DNA from: Flavipsychrobacter sp.
Lineage (GTDB): Bacteria > Bacteroidota > Bacteroidia > Chitinophagales > Chitinophagaceae
Length of the DNA: 33,183 nucleotides
Reading direction: 5' to 3'
NCBI GenBank assembly: GCA_024508935.1
Contig: JANINW010000018.1
Location: 1-33,183 of the forward strand
Of the stretch, positions 27,301 to 33,183 are shown piece after piece; position 1 is the stretch's first letter; each line of letters starts with the position of its first letter. Position numbers and translations under genes: made by a program. The notes below the pieces were generated by a model that was not told the DNA's origin, ran no database searches, and worked only from the letters and a program-made list of their open reading frames with translations.

Positions 27301-28812
27301 TACATCCCATTTTGTGGTATCCCAAATGCTCTTAGTTTGCGTTTGTATTACCCTTCCTTTCTCGTCGTAAAACATGACGCTGTGTATCCAACCAGATTGG
27401 AAATTCGCATTACCGCTATTGTCAAGTATACGAGTTTTACTCGCAATAAGCTTGCTTTGTACAAACATATAGGGCCTTGGCTTTTCTATTGCAGTACCTA
27501 CAAGGTATAAGCTAGAATCATTTTTGTAAAAGCTGACAAGATTAGCAGGGGAATAATTATAATTATCGTAATAATTATAAACGTGAATCACGGCATTATG
27601 AATATTTGTAGGATACCTGTCAGGGGTGTTCGTAAAACCCTTTACCATATAATTTTCAAGCAATTCACTATCGGGATAACTTGTGCCATTAGTAAACGAA
27701 CTGGAGTTAGCAATATTTCTCCAATAGGTGGCACCCTCATTACCAGTATAAATACCTGTTACAACAGGCCTGTTCGCATCGTCATATATCGTAAAAGTCC
27801 ACTGGTCACGCTGTCTCATTAGCGGAGAACGGGAAAGAACCGGCCTTCTTTTTCTGTCATAGATCACAGCATCGCTATCCGTCTTACCCGGCGTCCACTT
27901 ATTAATGACCTGTCCATATTGATCATAATCAAAAACATAACAGAGCTTATCTATGTTAGTTAAGCAGGTATTACTTGCAAACTGCTTGCTAGCTTTGGGA
28001 GGCACAACGCATCTAACCCGGCCCATATCATCATACACATAGTAAGTACTGAGCCATGTTGATCCGTCGGGACTTGTTTTCTTACATATCAGTCTTCCGC
28101 TTTTATCCGTATATGAATAAGAAACCTGGTTGTGTTGTCCGACTACTTTTTCTATCCATATTGTATTACTGGCATAGGTACCTGCTTTGCAGACATTTCC
28201 ACTGCTATAATTCAATATATACACCTCGCCGGAACCATTAATATTTGATGTTTTCTCAGTACCACGGCCTGTTCCAACAAAAGCTTTGCCGGGGCTGTAT
28301 ACCTTTTGAGTAGGCACGCCGCTATTAACCGTGCTAATATCTTTTGAATAGGCAGTACGGCCCTCATCTGGATATTTTGAATTGTAGTAATTCTTCTGTC
28401 TGGTATAGACGTTCGTTATAAATTTACTGTGGAACGAATCAGCATATGGTAGGTAGCTAATAGCCACACGCTGCGAACGGGGATCGTAAGGAGTAATGAT
28501 ATCCTTTCCTGAATTGTTCCGCTCCACCCGTATCAAAGACTGGTCGAAACCGTCATTAAAGTTTGTGGTGATAATTACCGGTAATGTTTTGGTATTATCA
28601 AACGTCGGGATAGACGTCATAGGGGAAAGCGGCACATAAAGCCGGCTATAATTTTTATAGTTGCCTATGGAACCGATATCCGATGGGTAAGTAATATTAC
28701 CACTGGTATCTCCTGAGGGTGCTGTTGTACCGTTAGGAATATTTTGCCCGCTTGCAGGATAGCAAAAGCTTATAGCAAAGGAGGCAAGTATTATATAGAG
28801 TATCTTTTTCAT
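24367..28812 (-). CDS. Rhs-core polymorphic toxin with C-terminal phospholipase A2-like tip
   Basis: 1481 residues with a Sec signal (MKKILYIILASFAISFCYPASGQ). YD/Rhs repeats run ~230-860 (YYVYDDMGRVRCVVPP, YDYDQYGQVINKWTPG, YTYDADGNLTSDYNKN), with DHLGNVRNVI near 850, then a ~230-residue insert common in Bacteroidota Rhs proteins. The Rhs-associated core is ~1105-1172: FLYQGKK, ELYDFHARQYDPQVGRFWGI, ending NIDPSGMW. The variable tip (~1173-1481) has a charged linker and then a PLA2-like domain: FVGTGPDGDP (1373-1382) as calcium loop, and P1389-V-D-W-I-D1394-A-A-A-F-K-H1400-D1401-L-A-F-Y as active-site helix. This closely parallels the parvovirus VP1 PLA2 signature. It should hydrolyse phospholipid acyl esters. 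No PAAR, VgrG or T9SS sorting domain is present, so delivery is unclear. It lies 33 bases after the partner Rhs gene. Confidence 0.88.
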   Translation of the reverse strand: MKKILYIILASFAISFCYPASGQNIPNGTTAPSGDTSGNITYPSDIGSIGNYKNYSRLYVPLSPMTSIPTFDNTKTLPVIITTNFNDGFDQSLIRVERNNSGKDIITPYDPRSQRVAISYLPYADSFHSKFITNVYTRQKNYYNSKYPDEGRTAYSKDISTVNSGVPTQKVYSPGKAFVGTGRGTEKTSNINGSGEVYILNYSSGNVCKAGTYASNTIWIEKVVGQHNQVSYSYTDKSGRLICKKTSPDGSTWLSTYYVYDDMGRVRCVVPPKASKQFASNTCLTNIDKLCYVFDYDQYGQVINKWTPGKTDSDAVIYDRKRRPVLSRSPLMRQRDQWTFTIYDDANRPVVTGIYTGNEGATYWRNIANSSSFTNGTSYPDSELLENYMVKGFTNTPDRYPTNIHNAVIHVYNYYDNYNYSPANLVSFYKNDSSLYLVGTAIEKPRPYMFVQSKLIASKTRILDNSGNANFQSGWIHSVMFYDEKGRVIQTQTKSIWDTTKWDVSTLQYNFAGQPVLNIAYTNYKSGSNKPYTRVLTKNTYGPMTGRLEATEQKVDTFAWQPIMSCSYDELGRMKQKWLGNVEQQNYTYNIRGQLVGTNADKLWDTTTINQTMTFWSKLSYDFGYSIPRYDGSISGFMWRSPSSKVSSYGYDYDDMARMDVADYRDYFGNAWKKTARDFSVSNISFDENGNMLSMNQRGYDTTFGPADMDILSYTYDNGNQLQKVTDGGVKSPIADFDNGSSGASTDYTYDADGNLTSDYNKNIIELTYNHQDLPVQVKKGGADKIDNIYDAGGNLLQKTVQENSKTIRYNYWGPFVFRNDSLEFFTHPEGRTRWLADSLYYKNDFFVKDHLGNVRNVITADISYADTTHYHAGFELLLANVEESIFDNIGIVRDNNPSGTPGDLESARLNGCEPDHRVGASILLHAMSGDQLNLHAYGYYSSTDTDDYNTYTPASEMLEALVSTLTGGTQIGGGEGGNSLDNVLVNNLLTSANYSLYDDLKNSITDPNYPRAYLNYLVFDESMNIQIDKCQVVQLKGTQNTWTSMTFAGNMNIANNGYLLCYLSNESCTEVFMDNENITHVKGRLLEEQHYYPHGLLVEAGGQQTTPLRNDFLYQGKKLQKELGLELYDFHARQYDPQVGRFWGIDPADQFPSGYTGMGNDPANNIDPSGMWAYTNYRNGEASIQAREYGDKMYQVYNAARFREIWAQIKNEMKAEMRATTEGFGEAPNSTAFLARPEADLSKYIKADSKKDGAHVGEPQYAMKKLKEQNKEQEDKGLMAKDDNPTQDIIDPESEGGPGALEGVHDIEESRTNGGLAQLAAGLGSSSLGLGENEGRGFDDYVECTNEPGCKWDKWGVGTVPYHGARIGGTNFVGTGPDGDPRKSGLQPVDWIDAAAFKHDLAFYNAGISGAMGTLTSPAAYQANAELLQTARNIMNAYCIGATDPITNRPVSERTYNIAAFVNKWIGLGNGINRAVQFVK

Positions 28813-28845
28813 TTTTAAGGGATTTACTGTTATGCACTATATTAT

Positions 28846-31800
28846 TTACTGGCCACCCCCAGGTGTCCCTTCGCTTCCATTATTGGCTTCTGCGCCATCT
28901 AAATCGTAAAAGCGAGTTTCATACTTCTTGACTATATACCCTCGCATGTCCCGTATAATAACCTTTCGGCCAAATTGGTCGTACTCCAGGTAAGTGATAT
29001 AATTTTGTGGAGATGTCATGCTGTTGATCCCGAACATAGGTTCCGATGTATGCGATACCATCGAAGCATTCGCAGGATGCAAGCGTAGATCATCTAAATA
29101 GGCGTAAGAGTTTGGCTGACTTACAAAAGGCGGTGGAACTCCGTGAATAGTAAGGTGCCAGCCGCTATCCGGTTCTATTGCGGCTGTGTAAAGTTTCCAG
29201 TTGCCAACGGTATTTTGCACCGTACATGTCACTGAACTGCTGCTGCCGCCATTATCTAATGTCACAGCGGCATCTGTATAGGCAGAAAGCCAGAATGAAA
29301 ACACGTATTTCTTATGTTTCAATGGCTTGCTTACGATTTCTTTGGATGTTCCATATAGATCAAGTACGTAGTGACCGGTCATTGCAGAACTACATGCTGC
29401 ATTTGATTTTGAAATGATATCATTACCGTCAAAGTCCCAATTGCCTTTATTATAATCTGCAACACCTTTATTAGCATATTTCCCCTCAAAACTGGAATAT
29501 GCTATGTCCTCGTACCGCGCATTAGAGACTTCTGCAATTTTTGCATCAGATTCCTTATCCCATATAGCGCTTTCATACATGTCCTGGTCATTTAGCTTAG
29601 TTTCCAATACATTCCCGATATCGTCATAAAGTGTAAACAGCTTGGCCTTCAGCAAATTGCTGCCGTAGCTGGTATTACTTTCGAACTTAAGCGCCTTGTA
29701 GCGGTCTATACTACGGTAAGGGCCAGTAGCAGGGAATACAGCCGATGAAGGCAGCGGATCTTTGGTAATTGACTGAAATGCGGCAGGGAAAGTCAACGTA
29801 TTATCACTATTGAATTTTGGTGCAGCCAGGGTATAATTGAGTAAGACGCTATCTCCTGCGGTCATCTTCCATACTTCATTAGAAAGGACATGGTACATAT
29901 GATGCTTATTCATGGAATCCAATGAAATAACGTAACCATATTTACCTTCGTAGTCATCACTATAATACCTGAATTTCTTGAAGGTATCATTCCTGCTATC
30001 AGCCCAGGTATATACTTTCAACCGGTTATTATCGTCATATTTATAACTGTAAGAAGAAGTTAAGGTCTTAGTCGTCGAAACTGCCGGATCATATACATAC
30101 CGTGTTGTAACTGCACCCGTCAGCCGCATCATTTCATGGTTAATAATATCGTAGGCGAACGCAAAATCTACAGGTCCTTCAAAACTATATGTGCTTTGGA
30201 TTTGCGGTCCATACGTGAAATAGGTATACGCATTTTCCGTCTTTGTTCGCAATGAATTGTTTTCATCATACAATTCCGTTTTCATCGTCAGGCCCATGCG
30301 GTACTTCATCATATCCGCGCCCATATTATGGCAGGAAATGCCCGTCGGTTTGTGTATGCAGGAAACATGATGACCATTCTCATCGAAGTACATCAGGTTA
30401 GAATATGTGGTTTTCGTCTTAGAAAAGTAATCGTTGTTAATACCGTTTACTGTCACGGTGACTTCAGAGAAGCCATGGTTGGAACCATTTACATATTCAT
30501 TAGGGTTAACAAAAAAGTTGGTAAACACTTTGTTACCGTTCCCGTCAGGGTACCAGCAATATCCGCCCCGGTGAAATCTCTCACCACCACTATAACTATA
30601 TTCAGTAGTTGCTGTGTGCTGGCTGCTAAACTCATCTGTAGAAATGATCTTCCAGATACATAGCCCATCATTAACAGTATCTCCCTCCAACTCTATATCA
30701 ATATCATAGTGCGGTGCAGAGAACCATCCATACGAACTATCAGGATTGGACAAATGGTAATCCTTAAAAACAAGCTGTTTAACGCCGTGCATTGCGTTTT
30801 GTATCTTATTCAGTACGCATGCCTGTGCATATGTAAAATTATGATTACGCTTGACCCCCCAATGCTTAGATGTATCATTCGGATCAGCATGGTAAGGAAT
30901 TGAAAGATAATAAGTCTGATCGGGAAGAGCATTATTGCCATTCAAAACGTTCAGATAATTCTGCCGAACGTAGGGAGTACAGGTTTCGTTATTGAAATAT
31001 CCATAATAATCCTTACTTGGACTAAAACGGTACGGCAATCTGGTACTGTTATAATCGAAAGTATAATACGGTTCTTTGGTTGTGTCGTCGTTGCCGATCC
31101 TCTCTATGCTTTTTAGCTTTAACCTCAACCCTCTGGAAAGATGCATTGCTTTAGCGGAAGCAGTGTCCTCTCCGGAAGGAATAGTAAGCGAATTGGCAAT
31201 AGTGCTACAAGGTGTAGGGTACGCCAATTCCGGATAAATTGTCTGACCGTAGTTGTTAGAATTAAAGTAGGCATAATTAAATTTAAACTTCAGGTGATTG
31301 CTGATATCTTCCACACCATGTTTCTTTTCAATTTTAATACTCTTTACCACAAAATTACCTTGGCAATCGCAACGGTCATTTGCATCGGAACCTAATTCAA
31401 AGGTCAAAACTGCGCCGTTGGGATATTCAATCTTATTTAGGTGGAATGCTTCGCCATCAAACTTCTGCTCAGTTATTTCTAACGGATCATATGTAAAGGT
31501 GACACCTGTTGGACTAGCCGTATCAAGAACATATTGATAGGTTTTATTAGTAAGTACTTCGGTAACGTCTTGAACATACACCATATGCTTATGTGTGTAG
31601 TAGTACTTTATTTCTTTCCCCGAATATGTGATAATTTTATCCAATATCCAGGAACTGGTTGAGTAGTATTCTGCAGAATCAACCTGATATGTCAAATGTG
31701 GACCTTTTACTTTTTTCTTTTGATAATCCCCGCGTTCAAAATAGAATTTATTCCCTTGTTCGTCTGTCACGAGGAATGTCATTATATCATGGTCCTCGTC

Positions 31801-32442
31801 TAACCCTGTTTTTTGCTGTATCCCCTGTCTAATATTGGTAAAACCGCCGCCAGAGCTAGCACTGTCTTTTGTTATAATTTCTATCTTGACAGTAGTTTTC
31901 GGATAGGTAAGAATTTGGCCTGAACGATTAATACTAAAGGAGAATGACAGCCCACCTGCATTGAAGTTGAAAATATCATTTTGGTGATCATCGTTGAAAC
32001 CTATTGCAGAATCGTTAAATGGTTTAGCACCTGGAACGAGCAAACCTTGTAATGTGTCGTGAGTAGAAGATGTAGTATTAAAATACACAGGCATGGTTAC
32101 TTCATCCTCGATCCCTGCTATCTGCCGGGTAATTGTACCGCCCGCACTTAACCCCCATCCCAACCCCACTGGACTTGCAAGTTCATCCACACGTATCCCT
32201 TTGGCGGTATAGCCAAGGGAAACACCCAACCCTAAACCATCCGTTGAATAATCATAAATCGGAATACCAACGGACGCAGTACCTGTATATTGGTCAACGT
32301 TAATAATATTCGGACCACCATCTCCTTTAGAAGATCCTGCTTTATGCGAATCATCAATATCAATATTGCCGTTAATGGTCTGCGCTTTCAGGTTTATCGC
32401 TATTGAAATTGTAAAAATCAATAGCAAGGTTCTTCTTATCAT
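28846..32442 (-). CDS. Rhs N-half-like exported protein, partner of the Rhs-core toxin
   Basis: 1198 residues with a Sec signal (MIRRTLLLIFTISIAINLKAQ). The N-terminal ~45-120 has the Bacteroidota Rhs shell opening: YTGTASVGIPIYDYSTDGLG, LGYTAKGIRVDELASPVGLG, GWGLSAGGTITRQI, reminiscent of the SpvB/TcB-type entry into an Rhs cocoon. YD-like repeats follow (FEYPNGAVLTFELG-like strands, EYSYSGGERF, SYSYKYDDNNRLKVY, then TYLEYDQFGRKVIIRDMRG at ~1155). Around 1010-1130 is a carbohydrate-binding-like segment (FSFWLSAYTDAAVTLDNGGS). It has no Rhs-associated core and no toxin tip, and ends with a Gly-rich tail. With the next gene it probably forms one shell made of two chains. It starts six bases after the upstream gene's stop. 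Confidence 0.85.
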   Translation of the reverse strand: MIRRTLLLIFTISIAINLKAQTINGNIDIDDSHKAGSSKGDGGPNIINVDQYTGTASVGIPIYDYSTDGLGLGVSLGYTAKGIRVDELASPVGLGWGLSAGGTITRQIAGIEDEVTMPVYFNTTSSTHDTLQGLLVPGAKPFNDSAIGFNDDHQNDIFNFNAGGLSFSFSINRSGQILTYPKTTVKIEIITKDSASSGGGFTNIRQGIQQKTGLDEDHDIMTFLVTDEQGNKFYFERGDYQKKKVKGPHLTYQVDSAEYYSTSSWILDKIITYSGKEIKYYYTHKHMVYVQDVTEVLTNKTYQYVLDTASPTGVTFTYDPLEITEQKFDGEAFHLNKIEYPNGAVLTFELGSDANDRCDCQGNFVVKSIKIEKKHGVEDISNHLKFKFNYAYFNSNNYGQTIYPELAYPTPCSTIANSLTIPSGEDTASAKAMHLSRGLRLKLKSIERIGNDDTTKEPYYTFDYNSTRLPYRFSPSKDYYGYFNNETCTPYVRQNYLNVLNGNNALPDQTYYLSIPYHADPNDTSKHWGVKRNHNFTYAQACVLNKIQNAMHGVKQLVFKDYHLSNPDSSYGWFSAPHYDIDIELEGDTVNDGLCIWKIISTDEFSSQHTATTEYSYSGGERFHRGGYCWYPDGNGNKVFTNFFVNPNEYVNGSNHGFSEVTVTVNGINNDYFSKTKTTYSNLMYFDENGHHVSCIHKPTGISCHNMGADMMKYRMGLTMKTELYDENNSLRTKTENAYTYFTYGPQIQSTYSFEGPVDFAFAYDIINHEMMRLTGAVTTRYVYDPAVSTTKTLTSSYSYKYDDNNRLKVYTWADSRNDTFKKFRYYSDDYEGKYGYVISLDSMNKHHMYHVLSNEVWKMTAGDSVLLNYTLAAPKFNSDNTLTFPAAFQSITKDPLPSSAVFPATGPYRSIDRYKALKFESNTSYGSNLLKAKLFTLYDDIGNVLETKLNDQDMYESAIWDKESDAKIAEVSNARYEDIAYSSFEGKYANKGVADYNKGNWDFDGNDIISKSNAACSSAMTGHYVLDLYGTSKEIVSKPLKHKKYVFSFWLSAYTDAAVTLDNGGSSSSVTCTVQNTVGNWKLYTAAIEPDSGWHLTIHGVPPPFVSQPNSYAYLDDLRLHPANASMVSHTSEPMFGINSMTSPQNYITYLEYDQFGRKVIIRDMRGYIVKKYETRFYDLDGAEANNGSEGTPGGGQ

Positions 32443-32448
32443 AAGTAT

Positions 32449-33183
32449 TTAGTTTTTCATTGTTGCAAATCTCAATTGTACGGGGCTTCTTAGCCCTTTT
32501 TCCTTCCACCATATATCGTACAGCACTTGTATGCTGCCATTCCATTTTTCATTTATCCTATAAGACTTGGTAAGCCCGATGAGTATTGCGTCCGTAAATG
32601 TTTTTGTATTGTGTGGATTTAATTCAATAGAAGGAATACTCTCGCTGCTCTTGTTGACGAACACAGTTTTCCTGTACATCCGCTCATAACCAGCATAAGC
32701 GCCAATACCATATTGCCATAGCCAGGACGCAAAACTTCTCAATCCAACGCCCTCAAAACTGAACCGTATATTATTCCAGTTCTGTCCCAAACCGATGGAA
32801 GCGGCTACACCCAGGCCATAAGTAAACCTTGGCGTATGCTTGAACCCTGCCATCGCTGACAGTTGCAGCATGGCTGGTTTGCCATCTATTGTTGCTCGTG
32901 TTGTCTGGTAATTGTATTGCTTTTCTATGCGTTTACTAAAAGGCAGGCCACGCATGGGGTTTACCTTAAAGGATGGTTTGTTTAAGCTAGGAGCTTGTTT
33001 TAAGGATTGGCGGCTTTGTTTAATTGTGTTTTTGGTTGACTTTACTTTATTGAGGTCATCCTGGAATTGTTTAACTTGCGTGCCCATATTCTGCTGTAAG
33101 CCGGAAAGGTTACTTCCAAACTTTTTCTGTAGGTTGGCCGTCATCTGCTGCTTGGTCTGAAAACCCATTTTCTCCAGGCCGGC
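32449..33183 (-). CDS. Barrel-like envelope protein at the head of the Rhs operon, 5' end outside window
   Basis: The frame is open to the right edge: an ATG at 33168 would give 239 residues, but five more codons (AGLEK) precede it with no stop, so the gene probably continues beyond the window and the first part, including any signal peptide, is missing. The visible N-part is coiled or helical and rich in Gln and Lys (QMTANLQKKFGSNLSGLQQN, VKQFQDDLNKVKSTKN). From ~95 to the end there are alternating strands (FTYGLGVAASIGLGQNW, IRFSFEGVGLRSFASWLWQYG, IGAYAGYERMYRK, ending SPVQLRFATMKN), consistent with a small outer-membrane barrel. Spacing of six bases to the next gene places it in the toxin operon. 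A role in surface placement or export of the Rhs pair is possible but unproven. Confidence 0.75.
   Translation of the reverse strand, partial: AGLEKMGFQTKQQMTANLQKKFGSNLSGLQQNMGTQVKQFQDDLNKVKSTKNTIKQSRQSLKQAPSLNKPSFKVNPMRGLPFSKRIEKQYNYQTTRATIDGKPAMLQLSAMAGFKHTPRFTYGLGVAASIGLGQNWNNIRFSFEGVGLRSFASWLWQYGIGAYAGYERMYRKTVFVNKSSESIPSIELNPHNTKTFTDAILIGLTKSYRINEKWNGSIQVLYDIWWKEKGLRSPVQLRFATMKN

Noticed and set aside
24367-28812. T9SS sorting domain or T6SS-type PAAR/VgrG delivery domain on the Rhs toxin
   Set aside because: Neither end of the protein shows such a domain: the N-terminus is a Sec signal and the C-terminus is the PLA2-like tip.
1-33183. CRISPR arrays, tRNA or rRNA genes, insertion sequences, integrases
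   Set aside because: I saw no spaced direct-repeat array, no cloverleaf or rRNA-like sequence and no transposase or recombinase motif; a dedicated RNA search was not possible.

Overview
The window looks like a chromosomal segment of a Bacteroidota bacterium, most likely close to the Chitinophagaceae. The pointers are type IX secretion (T9SS) C-terminal sorting domains, a two-component propeller sensor paired with a LytTR regulator, a DoxX/HxlR pair, TAnnTTTG-like promoter elements, few Shine-Dalgarno sites, and Bacteroidota-style Rhs proteins. Genus-level placement is inference.

Layout. 1-1648 (-): 5' part of an exported propeller-plus-Ig-like protein that runs off the left edge. 1794-5368 (+): LytTR response regulator and propeller-type histidine kinase, two bases apart. 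5462-10935 (-): the mutasome operon imuA-imuB-dnaE2, with a perfect 10-bp-arm palindrome over its promoter. 11011-11840: divergent HxlR regulator and DoxX-like membrane protein around a 13-bp-arm inverted repeat. 11841-16408 is an eroded zone: a SnoaL-like pseudogene with three frameshifts, an intact SnoaL-like gene, an unidentified start-less reading frame, an intact T9SS cargo gene, and a shattered T9SS cargo pseudogene. 16409-18064 (+): an eight-repeat DGTxxGT T9SS cargo protein.

18109-23205 is an envelope block: a large protein joining a degenerate peptidase-like head, a TolB-like propeller and an Omp85-like C-terminal barrel (-), divergent from a two-gene unit of a barrel-like protein and a VWA-domain protein (+).

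23442-33183 (-) is the most interesting part: a compact operon of a barrel-like protein (cut by the right edge), a 1198-aa Rhs N-half-like protein, a 1481-aa Rhs-core protein, and a 304-aa lipoprotein. The Rhs-core protein has a variable C-terminal tip carrying a parvovirus-VP1-like phospholipase A2 signature (P-V-x3-DAAA-x2-HD-x-A-[FY]-Y). Both Rhs halves have their own Sec signal peptide. The lipoprotein starts 10 bases after the toxin stop codon and is the natural candidate for an envelope-localised immunity protein. Together these genes suggest a two-polypeptide Rhs shell delivering or displaying a membrane-attacking lipase, with self-protection encoded directly behind it.
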